Source of the DNA: Bacteroidia bacterium
GTDB lineage: Bacteria; Bacteroidota; Bacteroidia; Cytophagales; Cyclobacteriaceae
Reading direction: 5' to 3'
Assembly: GCA_030432655.1 (NCBI GenBank)
Contig: JAUILA010000011.1
Location: 1 to 64,000, forward strand
DNA length: 64,000 bases
Within the stretch, counting starts at the first letter, position 1. The number at the start of each line of letters is the position of its first letter. This document shows, piece by piece, positions 45,065-53,968 of this stretch. The position numbers and the translations under genes were made by a program. The notes under the pieces were generated by a model, which was not told the origin of the DNA, did no database searches, and saw only the letters and a list, made by a program, of their open reading frames with translations.

Positions 45065-46380
45065 GCGATCCGAATGCCCGGTTAAAGAGAACACTAGGCC
45101 CGTTTATGCTTTGGGGACTAGGGGTTGGCTATGTCATCTCCGGTATGTATTTCGGGTGGAACCTGGGACTGGCTGAAGGCGGAACACTTGGGCTCGGTGT
45201 AGCCACCCTGTTTATCATCATCATGTACGTAACATTTACGTTCAGCTACACCGAGATGGCATGTGCCATTCCCCGGGCAGGAGGCGCATTCGATTACGCC
45301 CGCACAGGCCTGGGAAAGCACTGGGGCTACCTGGCAGGCATGGCCCAGAGTATTGAATTCATATTTGCGCCGCCAGCTATTGCCGCAGCAATCGGCGCCT
45401 ATTTCTCCATTTTCTTCCCGGAAATTGATATTGTGGTAATTGCCATATTCGCCTACGTCTGCTTCACATTATTAAACATCATAGGTGTACGGGCCGCGGC
45501 GATTTTCGAATTGATCATTACACTCTTTGCCGTGGGCGAACTCATTTTGTTTTCATCAGTTAGCTTTACAGCATTTAAATGGGAGAATCTGGCAAGTAAT
45601 TCCCTCCCCAATGGATGGGGCGGCGCTTTTGCGGCAATTCCTTTCGCCATATGGTTTTTCCTGGCAATCGAGGGAGTAGCGAATGTAGCAGAGGAAACGA
45701 GGAATCCTCAGAAGAATATCCTCAGAGGTTTTGGATCAGCCCTGCTTACCCTGGTTATCCTGTGTATAATGACTTTCGCAGCATCCGTGGGTGTCGCAGG
45801 ATGGGAGGCAGTTGTATACCCGCCGGGTTCTGAAATACCATCCGATTCTCCCCTTCCCCTTGCACTCGCCAGAATTGTCGGAAATGACCATTTCCTTTAT
45901 CACCTGCTGATCACCGTCGGCTTATTCGGACTGGTTGCCTCGTTCCACGGGATTATTCTTGCTGCAGGCCGTTCGACCCTGGAGCTTGGCCGTGAAAAAT
46001 ATATTTCCCCGGTGTTGGGAAAGGTAAATGCCCGGACAAAGACACCTGTGAATGCCCTTCTTTTCAACATGTTGATAGGCATTCTCGCATTACTGACAGG
46101 TAAAACCGGGGAGATCATCACCATTGCCTGCTTCGGAGCCCTTACATTATACATTGTTTCCATGCTGGCATTCTTCGCATTAAGAAAGAAAAAGCCGGAA
46201 ATGGATCGCCCGTTTAAAGTGCCTGTGTATCCTGCCTTTCCCGCTATCGCCTTGTTTATCGCTGTGGTAGCCATGATCGCCATGAGCCTGTACAATCCAG
46301 TCCTCATGTTAATCTACTGGGGGATAGTCGCACTTGGTTACATTGTTTTTCGCTGGTACCAGAAAATTGATACGCGTTAA
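45061..46380 (+). CDS. APC-family permease, probable ethanolamine transporter
   Basis: A 439-residue protein with about 12 transmembrane helices. It begins LKRTLGPFMLWGLGVGYVISGMYFGWNLGLAEGGTLGL, the pattern of the ethanolamine permease group (Eat) of the amino acid-polyamine family. It has FIEGVANVAEET-like signature IEGVANVAEETRNPQKNILRGF. The ATGA overlap with eutC ties it to ethanolamine uptake. No EutA reactivase, aldehyde dehydrogenase or microcompartment shell gene is present in the window. Confidence 0.9.
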   Translation: MSDPNARLKRTLGPFMLWGLGVGYVISGMYFGWNLGLAEGGTLGLGVATLFIIIMYVTFTFSYTEMACAIPRAGGAFDYARTGLGKHWGYLAGMAQSIEFIFAPPAIAAAIGAYFSIFFPEIDIVVIAIFAYVCFTLLNIIGVRAAAIFELIITLFAVGELILFSSVSFTAFKWENLASNSLPNGWGGAFAAIPFAIWFFLAIEGVANVAEETRNPQKNILRGFGSALLTLVILCIMTFAASVGVAGWEAVVYPPGSEIPSDSPLPLALARIVGNDHFLYHLLITVGLFGLVASFHGIILAAGRSTLELGREKYISPVLGKVNARTKTPVNALLFNMLIGILALLTGKTGEIITIACFGALTLYIVSMLAFFALRKKKPEMDRPFKVPVYPAFPAIALFIAVVAMIAMSLYNPVLMLIYWGIVALGYIVFRWYQKIDTR

Positions 46381-46508
46381 GCCTGAGAAACAGCTTCCTT
46401 CCAGGCCTTCACGAGTTTCGCTGGCTCCATGCCCGGAATACGTTCATAAAGACCGGATGTTTTAATAAACTCACGTTTGTTCAGAGGAGAATAATTATTA
46501 TCAGCGTA
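46381..46508 (-). pseudogene. Coding-like frame without a start codon
   Basis: On the minus strand a frame opens after a TGA inside the end of the reductase gene and runs YADNN, SPLNKREFIKTSG, LYERIPGMEPAKLVKAW, KEAVSQA to a stop. It has no ATG, and the only near-start codon is a CTG. It looks like protein sequence and might be the tail of a decayed gene. The family is not recognised. Confidence 0.3.
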
Positions 46509-47718
46509 TCAGCATTTTCAGGTAAAGCGCCGGATTTGTCAGATGATTCTTTTTGTGCATATCACCCATCGCATCCATCATGTATTTTTTCCAGTAGGGA
46601 CTCGAGGAAGCCTTCCGGGCAATCCAATCAAACAGCCAGGGATAGGTACAGGCTTTCTGCAGTGATCGGCTGACCTTGAATTCCTGCCCCATGCTCTTGT
46701 AAATTTCCTTGTCATACTGCTGGTTAAAGGTGGCAGAAAAGTCATTTTTTAAAAAAACGCTGCGAATATGGGCCGCAGCCTTCCGTCCACTGCGAATGGC
46801 ATTACCTATTCCTTCTCCGGAAAACGGATCAATCAGTCCCGCCGCATCGCCGCTGAGCAATAGCCGGTCTGAAGATATCCTGCGGCGACTGCTGCCTAAT
46901 GGAAGCCCAAAACCCTTAACGCTTTCCAATGGGCTGGCATTATTAAACCTTTGCTTTAAATACGGATGGTTATTAATCTTATTATCAAGTATCTTTTTAA
47001 GATTCAAACGCTTAAGTGATACTCTGGAGGACAATACCCCCAATCCCACATTTGCCCGGTTTTCGGGCAACGGAAAAATCCACAAATAGCCTGGCAGCAG
47101 GTCATTGAAGAACAGCAATTCGATAAACTGGCTGTCATGCATCTGAGTCACCCCTTCATAATAAACCCGAAGCCCGGCACTGTTATGCTTAGGCTGAATC
47201 TTGTTACCGAGCTGTCGTGCTAACGGGGAATGTGCTCCATCGGCAGCAACCACCATGGCCGCTTCAAGCTCTCCTTTTGAAGTAAGCACTTTGATTCCAT
47301 TAGTGCTGACAGAAGCCGAAATCACCTTACAGGAAGGTCTGAACTGTACATTATCTAATGAACAGGCGTGTTGCAGCAATAAATGATCAAATTCGTGCCG
47401 CCGGCAAACATATCCTGACATTGCCGACCCTTTGTATAAAAACGGAAGATCAACCTCATGATATCCCGGGCTTACAATCCGGATGCCTGGAATTTCCACT
47501 TTCTCCGATAGCTGTATAAAATCGGCCGCCAGGGATTCGGACAACATGGGAAGCTGGTTAAGCACATCGACACTCAGGGCATCCCCGCATATTTTGTCAC
47601 GGGGAAATTCCGCTTTGTCGAGCAGGAGTACCTCAAGACCTGAACCGGCCAGCGCCAGTGCACAGGCGGTACCAGCCGGACCAGCCCCTGAGATAATTAT
47701 GTCGGCGGATTTATCCAT
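46501..47718 (-). CDS. FAD-dependent oxidoreductase, geranylgeranyl-reductase family
   Basis: The ATG at 47718 (MDKSADIIISGAGPAGTACALALAGSGLEVLLLDKAEFPRDKICGD) starts the Rossmann FAD site directly; an ATG at 47742 adds eight residues. The 405-residue product then has YVCRRHEFDHLLLQHA, VVAADGAHSPLARQLG and RLLLSGDAAGLIDPFSGEGIGNAIRSGRKAA, typical of GGR-type reductases. They reduce isoprenoid double bonds or act as related hydroxylases. The substrate is not known. Confidence 0.88.
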   Translation of the reverse strand: MDKSADIIISGAGPAGTACALALAGSGLEVLLLDKAEFPRDKICGDALSVDVLNQLPMLSESLAADFIQLSEKVEIPGIRIVSPGYHEVDLPFLYKGSAMSGYVCRRHEFDHLLLQHACSLDNVQFRPSCKVISASVSTNGIKVLTSKGELEAAMVVAADGAHSPLARQLGNKIQPKHNSAGLRVYYEGVTQMHDSQFIELLFFNDLLPGYLWIFPLPENRANVGLGVLSSRVSLKRLNLKKILDNKINNHPYLKQRFNNASPLESVKGFGLPLGSSRRRISSDRLLLSGDAAGLIDPFSGEGIGNAIRSGRKAAAHIRSVFLKNDFSATFNQQYDKEIYKSMGQEFKVSRSLQKACTYPWLFDWIARKASSSPYWKKYMMDAMGDMHKKNHLTNPALYLKMLIR

Positions 47719-47835
47719 GCGTTGAATATACGTAAAAGTCATCGATAGTGTCCTGGTTTTAGGTACTGCGTACGCTTTGAAGTTTCCGGATGGTCTCCTG
47801 ATGTTCTTAACGTCCGGGCTTGTACATCCTCACCT

Positions 47836-47975
47836 GTCACCCCCGTCCGCATACTTAAACGAGTGCTTGACTTGCCAGACGGGGGTCTGGGATCGAAGAT
47901 CCCGGTAATATTAAAGGGTAAGTCTTCATAGCTGTGGGATCCCGGGTTGCCCTATCGGACCCCCGGGATGACAAT
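47836..47975. repeat. Dispersed GC-rich intergenic repeat, copy 2
   Basis: A related copy of the block at 28384, with the same block order: GTCACCCCCGTCCGC, GGGATCGAAGATCCCGGTAA, TAAGTCTTC, and a terminal GATCCCGGG/CCCGGGATGACA inverted pair. A short partial echo (GGTCATCCCGTCCCCC) follows at about 47983-47998. It occupies most of the 47719-48096 gene-free stretch. Related fragments occur at 59639-59684 and at 63981-64000. Confidence 0.7.
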
Positions 47976-48096
47976 CCTGGATGGTCATCCCGTCCCCCTA
48001 ACTTCCGGCTATGGATTTTTGCTCGCACCTTATTCTGAAATTTCGTAATATTCTCCCGATATTAGACAGCCGTAAATTCATCTAAATAATTCCAGT

Positions 48097-50298
48097 ATGC
48101 GTTCATTCCTGATCCTGCTCCTGTTTTCACTTGCTACCTTTATTTCCTACGCACAGCCCGGCCGTTCCACTTCCTGGTCAGCAGATGGCGATGCCTATTA
48201 TGCCGCCTCCGGAAAACAGATCACTCTGCACACTATTGAATCAGGTTCTGAATCCGTTTTTGTTAACAGTACCGCACTAACCCCTGACGGCCAGGCAGCG
48301 CTTCGTGTTGAAGGTTTTTCAATTTCCGATGACCTGAACAAGGTGCTCGTTTTCACCAATTCAAAGCGCGTATGGCGATACAATACCCGTGGTGATTACT
48401 GGCTGCTCGACCGTGCGTCAGGGTCCCTCAAACAACTGGGGAAGAACCTGCCGGAATCTTCGCTCATGTTTGCAAAACTTTCGCCCGACGGCACCAAAGC
48501 TGCCTACGTAAGCGAACACAATGTTTACATGGAGGACCTTTCCAGTGGTCAGGTCACCAAACTCACAGACAGCCAGGGCAAGCCGAAGCTTATTAACGGC
48601 ACGTTTGACTGGGCATACGAAGAGGAATTCAGCTGCCTGGACGGTTTTCGCTGGAGCCCTGACAGTGAAAAAATTGCCTACTGGCAAATTGATGCCAGTG
48701 ACATCCGGAATTTCAATATGATCAACACGACGGATTCAATTTATTCGTACAATATTCCCGTCGAATATCCTAAAGTGGGAGAAACCCCCTCTGCGGCAAG
48801 AATCGGGGTGGTGGAAATCGAGTCGGGAGAAACAACATGGATGAATGTACCCGGTGATGACCGGCAGCACTATATTCCCAGAATGGACTGGGTGGATGAT
48901 GATAAGATTGTTATCCAGCAATTAAACAGAAAACAGAACCAGAGTAAGCTAATGTACCTGGATGCTGCGACAGGCGATGCTGAGACTTTTTATGAAGAGA
49001 CTGATGAGGCCTGGATTAGCGTCAGAAGTTCCTGGAACAACGGAACGGGCTGGTATTGGCTGGAGGATGGTAAGTCATTCTTGTGGATCACCGAAAAAGA
49101 CGGCTGGAGGCATGTTTATAAAATCTCGGCGGATGGCGGGAAGGAAACACTCATTACCTCCGGTGAATTCGACATGATCTCTGCTGAAATGGTGGATGAG
49201 GAGAATGGTGTTATCTACTACATGGCTTCACCGGAAGATGCTACTGAATCTTATCTTTATCAAAGCAAATTGAATGGCAAGGGTACGGCAAAGCGAATTA
49301 CTCCTGAAAACCAGGAAGGAACGCATAGCTACATGATCTCCCCGAACGGCGAACTGGCCATGCACCGGTTTCAGAACTATTTCACACGTCCCATGAGTGA
49401 ATGGGTGGAATTACCATCCCATGAGGCGCTCGACGAAGATAACAGCATTGCGGCCAATTATTCAGCAGAAGGTGCTGCGGAATCACAAGTGAAGTTCATT
49501 GAGGTAACGACCGAGGACGGTGTAACAATGGATGCGTTTATGGCTTATCCGGATAATTTTGATCCGGCAAAGAAGTACCCGGTACTTTTTTATGTATACA
49601 CAGAACCGGCCGGAGCCACTGTAAAAAACCGGTACGGCATCGACCGGAATGGATTCTACCAGGGGGACTTGGCAGAAGATGGATACTTTTATATTTCCAT
49701 GGACAACCGGGGCACACCGGCTCCAAAGGGAAGGGAATGGAGGAAATCCATCTATCGGAAAATCGGGCGCTTGAACATTCATGACCAGGCCATGGGTGCG
49801 AAGAAGCTGCTGGAAGAATACCCGTTTCTGGACCCGGAACGTGTAGCCGTATGGGGCTGGAGCGGCGGTGGTTCCGCAACGCTCAATTTGTTATTTCAAC
49901 ACCCTGAGATTTACAAGACGGGTGTTTCTGTAGCAGCCGTTGCTGACCAGCTGACTTATGACAATATTTACCAGGAGCGTTATATGGGTCTGCCACAGGA
50001 GAATATGGAGGACTTTGTGCAGGGGTCACCTATCACCTACGCAAAAAACCTGGAAGGAAACCTGCTCTACATTCACGGAACCATTGATGACAATGTGCAT
50101 TACCAGAATGCGGAAAGACTCATCAATGAACTGGTAAAATATAATAAGCAGTTTATGGTCATGCCCTATCCGAACAGGTCACATGGTATCTATGAAGGGG
50201 AAGGAACAAGAGAACATCTGAGCACGTTGTTCACCAATTACCTGCAAACGCATTGTCCTCCGGGAGCCCGGGGAGCCAATATTGACCAGAGCAGGTAA
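48097..50298 (+). CDS. S9-family dipeptidyl peptidase IV-like enzyme
   Basis: A 733-residue exported peptidase (signal peptide ending near ISYAQ). The N-terminal two thirds is a DPP-IV beta-propeller with FDWAYEEEFSCLDGFRWSPDSEKIAYWQ, where EEE marks the substrate N-terminus binding site. The alpha/beta hydrolase domain has the nucleophile GWSGGGS, then IHGTIDDNVHYQNAERL with the Asp and NRSHGIYEGEGTREHL with the His. It removes Xaa-Pro or Xaa-Ala dipeptides in the periplasm. It is monocistronic. Confidence 0.93.
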   Translation: MRSFLILLLFSLATFISYAQPGRSTSWSADGDAYYAASGKQITLHTIESGSESVFVNSTALTPDGQAALRVEGFSISDDLNKVLVFTNSKRVWRYNTRGDYWLLDRASGSLKQLGKNLPESSLMFAKLSPDGTKAAYVSEHNVYMEDLSSGQVTKLTDSQGKPKLINGTFDWAYEEEFSCLDGFRWSPDSEKIAYWQIDASDIRNFNMINTTDSIYSYNIPVEYPKVGETPSAARIGVVEIESGETTWMNVPGDDRQHYIPRMDWVDDDKIVIQQLNRKQNQSKLMYLDAATGDAETFYEETDEAWISVRSSWNNGTGWYWLEDGKSFLWITEKDGWRHVYKISADGGKETLITSGEFDMISAEMVDEENGVIYYMASPEDATESYLYQSKLNGKGTAKRITPENQEGTHSYMISPNGELAMHRFQNYFTRPMSEWVELPSHEALDEDNSIAANYSAEGAAESQVKFIEVTTEDGVTMDAFMAYPDNFDPAKKYPVLFYVYTEPAGATVKNRYGIDRNGFYQGDLAEDGYFYISMDNRGTPAPKGREWRKSIYRKIGRLNIHDQAMGAKKLLEEYPFLDPERVAVWGWSGGGSATLNLLFQHPEIYKTGVSVAAVADQLTYDNIYQERYMGLPQENMEDFVQGSPITYAKNLEGNLLYIHGTIDDNVHYQNAERLINELVKYNKQFMVMPYPNRSHGIYEGEGTREHLSTLFTNYLQTHCPPGARGANIDQSR

Positions 50299-50302
50299 AT
50301 TA

Positions 50303-51724
50303 TCAGCCCCGGTCCTTGAGCTGATCAGGCCCCCTTACAAGGTTCGCCTCATGACTCCGAATAACTTCACGGATCTTTTCGATGATGTCCGGATGCTGGC
50401 CGGATACATCATATTTTTCCGACGGATCAATGGCCAGGTTATACAGCAACGGTGTGTCGTGTACTTCACGCTGAGGATTATACCCTCCCTGTGTTATAAA
50501 ATGCGCTTTAAAATCTCCCATCCGAACGGCAAAAAGATCAGTGCCCCGATAAAAAAATACGGTCTCCCGCGGGCCGCTCTCCCCTTCTAATAAGACGGGT
50601 GATAAATCCATTCCGTCCATCACCCGGTCAGCCGGCACCTCCACTCCCGCCAGGTTGCTGAACGTAACAAACAGATCCATGGTCGTACCCAGTTCGGTCA
50701 CGATCCCCGGGCTGATATTGCCAGGGCTCCAGAAAATACACGGCTCACGCATTCCGCCTTCCCAGGTAGAGCCTTTTCCCTCCCGCAATAATCCGGCACT
50801 GCCTCCTTCTTCATTCATGATCAGCCACGGACCATTATCCGAAGTGAAAATCACTATGGTATTCTCATCAAGACCTGTTTCCTTAAGCGTTGTGAGTATC
50901 CGCCCTATTCCCTCATCTATTTCTTCCACTACATCCCCGTAAATGCCCCTGGGGCTTTTTCCTTCAAATTTTTCCGATGCGAATAGCGGTACATGCGGAA
51001 GACTGTGTGCCAGGTAAAGGAAAAACGGCTCCTGCTCATTCTCCTTTATAAACCGGATGGCTTCATCGGTGTAACGCCCGGTGATGGTGTGCTGATTGGC
51101 CGGCCGTTCAATGATCTCGGTATTTCGCATCAACGGGACATTGAAAGATTCGGTATTCTTACGATCTTCAGATTTCCAGAAATCCATGTATCCCATTCCT
51201 CCCTGAGCAAGCACCACGTTGTCCATATCGTTGGAATATGGAATGCCGTAATAGTAATCAAACCCGTTATTAGTCGGAAGGTACTGAGGATTGTGCCCCA
51301 GATGCCATTTACCTATACAGGCAGTTGCGTATCCAACCTGCTTTAGCTGCTCAGCAAGCGTTATTTCGGAAGCGGGAATGCCATTATGAGAATCGGGAAA
51401 CAGGACCCGGCTATGGTTACTGGCCATACCGCTGCGAACCGGTAATCTTCCTGTAAGAAGAGCCGCCCGGCTGGGTGTGCAAACACTGGCCCCGACATAA
51501 AAATTGGTCCACTTCTGACCTTCCATGGCCATCCGGTCCAGATTTGGGGTACGGATGGTCGGATGTCCATATACGCCTAGATCCCCGTACCCGAGGTCAT
51601 CGGCAAAAATGATAATGAAATTCAATTTATCGCGCTGGCTCTGGCCAATGAGCACACCGGAACTTATGAGATATATCAGTACTACGAATAACAGTGTTTT
51701 ACCAGTTGAGAAAATATGTTGCAT
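50303..51724 (-). CDS. Arylsulfatase A-type sulfatase, exported
   Basis: A start at 51724 (MQHIFSTGKTLLFVVLIYLISSGVLIG) gives a good signal peptide; an ATG at 51751 adds nine residues. The 473-residue product has NFIIIFADDLGYGDLGVYGHP with the metal Asp pair, the formylglycine motif CTPSRAALLTGR (Cys82 is the residue to be converted), IGKWHLGH, and FTSDNGPW. It hydrolyses sulfate esters of glycans or small molecules. It needs a sulfatase-maturating enzyme encoded elsewhere. It is convergent with the peptidase. Confidence 0.92.
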   Translation of the reverse strand: MQHIFSTGKTLLFVVLIYLISSGVLIGQSQRDKLNFIIIFADDLGYGDLGVYGHPTIRTPNLDRMAMEGQKWTNFYVGASVCTPSRAALLTGRLPVRSGMASNHSRVLFPDSHNGIPASEITLAEQLKQVGYATACIGKWHLGHNPQYLPTNNGFDYYYGIPYSNDMDNVVLAQGGMGYMDFWKSEDRKNTESFNVPLMRNTEIIERPANQHTITGRYTDEAIRFIKENEQEPFFLYLAHSLPHVPLFASEKFEGKSPRGIYGDVVEEIDEGIGRILTTLKETGLDENTIVIFTSDNGPWLIMNEEGGSAGLLREGKGSTWEGGMREPCIFWSPGNISPGIVTELGTTMDLFVTFSNLAGVEVPADRVMDGMDLSPVLLEGESGPRETVFFYRGTDLFAVRMGDFKAHFITQGGYNPQREVHDTPLLYNLAIDPSEKYDVSGQHPDIIEKIREVIRSHEANLVRGPDQLKDRG

Positions 51725-51756
51725 TGAGGACGATTTGAATGGATGATCCATTGAAT

Positions 51757-51787
51757 ATAAAAAAAACCCTGCTCAACGGCAGGGTTT
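51757..51787 (-). terminator. Intrinsic terminator of the beta-barrel gene
   Basis: The arms AAACCCTGC (51764-51772) and GCAGGGTTT (51779-51787) make a perfect 9-bp stem with a 6-nt loop. Read on the minus strand it ends in a T-run, and it lies 27 bp after the stop of the gene at 51814-52326. Confidence 0.8.
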
Positions 51788-51813
51788 AATTGTAAATACT
51801 GTGTGTGTTTTAA

Positions 51814-52326
51814 CTACCTTCCGAATTCAAAGAGTAGGTTTAAACCAACGGTACCCAACGTTGAACTACCACCGTCAGCCCCATCTGCTGTTATACCGTA
51901 GTAAAATGCATTGAGCTCTATCGTATTCCCCAGGTCAAGTCCTGCATTCAAACGCCAGTAAAATCCACCGTCATTACCGTCATTTAAACCGATGCCATAA
52001 CCAATATCGGCTCCGGCGGAGAGCGTGCTGAGAATGACTAGTCTCACTGCACCGGCAACCGGAAGGAACTGGGCATTATCAATTTCAGTGGTCGTTCCCA
52101 ATATATCCACATCATCACCAACAAAATTGAAAAAACCGGTAGCGGCTCCAAAATTTAAAAAAGCATCCGGATCCCCAAACATGTAATAGGCATCAGCACC
52201 CCATACAAGGTTGTAAAAATCAGAATTGCTCCCCACAGGAACTCCTATCTGGGGACCCACCTTTAATTGTGCATTGGCGGAATAGCCGACTGCAACAAAC
52301 AGAATTAAAATAAAAAATTTTCTCAT
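51814..52326 (-). CDS. Small outer-membrane beta-barrel protein
   Basis: A 170-residue protein with a signal peptide (cleavage near NAQ) and about eight amphipathic strands, e.g. QLKVGPQIGVPVG, SAGADIGYGIGLN, FYWRLNAGLDLG and LGTVGLNLLFEFGR with a terminal arginine after Phe-Gly. It has the OmpA-like/outer-membrane-protein pattern common in Bacteroidota. The function is unknown. It carries its own terminator downstream. Confidence 0.75.
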   Translation of the reverse strand: MRKFFILILFVAVGYSANAQLKVGPQIGVPVGSNSDFYNLVWGADAYYMFGDPDAFLNFGAATGFFNFVGDDVDILGTTTEIDNAQFLPVAGAVRLVILSTLSAGADIGYGIGLNDGNDGGFYWRLNAGLDLGNTIELNAFYYGITADGADGGSSTLGTVGLNLLFEFGR

Positions 52327-52422
52327 TGGATTAAAAGTTTAATGATTTGATAGTCAATATATTGAAATATTTTAAAAATTATATTTTCTAATGAGGATTA
52401 TCTTCATAATCTTTAATATTGA

Positions 52423-53100
52423 ATGAAACCTTTACTGCTTCCCATATTCCTTAGTGTACTTTTACTATCCTGTCGATCACGGGAAATCATTAATCAACCC
52501 CTGGATTTTAACGAGGACCGCAGAGAACTTTCTTTGCTTTACCTTCAGGAGCGCTACGGGCTCATACAGGATGAGCCTTTCATTACACCTAAAATGGTCG
52601 TGGTGCACTGGACCGCAATTCCTACCCTCGAGGGTTCTTTGCGTGCATTTGAAGATTCACGGCTGCCTTCATCAAGGGAAGGGATTGCCGGGGCCGGGGA
52701 TCTTAATGTCTCGTCCCAATATCTTATAGACCAGGACGGCACCATCTACCAGCTTCTGCCGGATACCCTGATGGCCCGCCATGTGATTGGTTTGAATCAC
52801 TGTGCCATTGGCATTGAGAATGTAGGCGGAACCCCTGAAACGCCGCTGACCAGGAAGCAGTTCCGTGCCAACCGGTGGCTGATCAGGCAGCTGCACAATA
52901 AATATGATCTGGACTACCTGATCGGACATTATGAATATACGCGGTTTGAAAATACAGCGCTCTGGCTGGAGAAGGACGACGGGTACAGAACCGTAAAATC
53001 GGACCCAGGCAAGGATTTCATTGAGGGGTTGCGGCGATCATTAAATGACCTGGATTGGAAACCGGTTCCGGAAGGTCGTGATGCGCTTCCGAAAGAGTAG
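52423..53100 (+). CDS. N-acetylmuramoyl-L-alanine amidase, lipoprotein
   Basis: A 225-residue protein with a lipoprotein signal (LLLSCRS). The amidase_2 fold is shown by KMVVVHWTAIPTLEGS (first zinc His), VSSQYLIDQDGTIYQLLPDTLMARHVIGLNHCAIGIENVGG (second His and Glu) and LIGHYEYTRF. It cuts the bond between muramic acid and the stem peptide, probably for wall recycling or remodelling, and is anchored in the envelope like AmiD. It is convergent with the SDR gene, leaving 3 bp between them. Confidence 0.9.
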   Translation: MKPLLLPIFLSVLLLSCRSREIINQPLDFNEDRRELSLLYLQERYGLIQDEPFITPKMVVVHWTAIPTLEGSLRAFEDSRLPSSREGIAGAGDLNVSSQYLIDQDGTIYQLLPDTLMARHVIGLNHCAIGIENVGGTPETPLTRKQFRANRWLIRQLHNKYDLDYLIGHYEYTRFENTALWLEKDDGYRTVKSDPGKDFIEGLRRSLNDLDWKPVPEGRDALPKE

Positions 53101-53103
53101 CAA

Positions 53104-53880
53104 CTACCCGGCGATAAGATAACCACCATCGGCCGAATAGACCCCACCGGTCATATAGGAAGAGGCATCCGAAGCGAGTAACATGACAAGGCCTGCCATT
53201 TCATCCGGATCAGCAATCCTGCCCAATGGCACCATTTTTTCATAGGTGTTCACCAGCTTTTCATTTGACCATAAGCCTTCGCTGAACTTGGTTTTGATCA
53301 GGCCGGGACAAACCACATTTGACCGGATCCCGTATTTACCCCACTCTTTGGCCTGGTTCTTTGTTAGCATTATCAAGGCTGACTTAGAAATGCTGTACAA
53401 TCCAAGGCCGAATCCAGGATTGACTCCTTCAACAGATGAAATATTAATGATGCTCCCGTTTCCGCTCTCCTTCATATGGGGCAGCACCAGATTGGACAAC
53501 AGCCAGGGGGCTTTTACATTCACCTCCATGATTTTATCAAAAACCGCTGAATCTGAACCTTCAAGTGCACCATAATACGGATTGATCGCGGCATTATTAA
53601 CCAGGATATCAATTCTCCCATACTTTTTGACCGTTTGTGCCACCAGCGTTTCACACTCCTGCTGGTCGCCGACATGACAGGCGATGGCATGGGCGTCAAG
53701 TCCGTCAGCGCGAAATGCTTCTGCCACTTTATCGATCGCTTCCTGGTTACGGCTGCTGACTACAACAGACGCTCCGCTCTCCGCCAGTCCCCTGGCAATG
53801 GATTCTCCGATCCCTTTGCTGGACCCGGTAATAATGGCAACACGTCCGTTTAGCTCAAATTTTGACCTGATTCTGCTCAT
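53104..53880 (-). CDS. SDR-family short-chain dehydrogenase
   Basis: A 258-residue NAD(P)-dependent oxidoreductase. It has GSSKGIGESIARGLAESGASVVVSSRN (cofactor), ILVNNAAINP, INISSVEGVNPGFGLGLYSISKSALIMLTKNQAKE with the Ser-Tyr-Lys catalytic set, and the C-terminal LLASDASSYMTGGVYSADGGYLIAG. It is close to 3-oxoacyl-ACP reductase-type SDRs. The substrate is unknown. Confidence 0.93.
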   Translation of the reverse strand: MSRIRSKFELNGRVAIITGSSKGIGESIARGLAESGASVVVSSRNQEAIDKVAEAFRADGLDAHAIACHVGDQQECETLVAQTVKKYGRIDILVNNAAINPYYGALEGSDSAVFDKIMEVNVKAPWLLSNLVLPHMKESGNGSIINISSVEGVNPGFGLGLYSISKSALIMLTKNQAKEWGKYGIRSNVVCPGLIKTKFSEGLWSNEKLVNTYEKMVPLGRIADPDEMAGLVMLLASDASSYMTGGVYSADGGYLIAG

Positions 53881-53968
53881 GATAATGAATTGTTTAGGAA
53901 TCGGAAGATAACGATTATTCTCCTAACCTCTGGTCACCTCCAAACGATACCACGAAGGTCTGCAAGAG

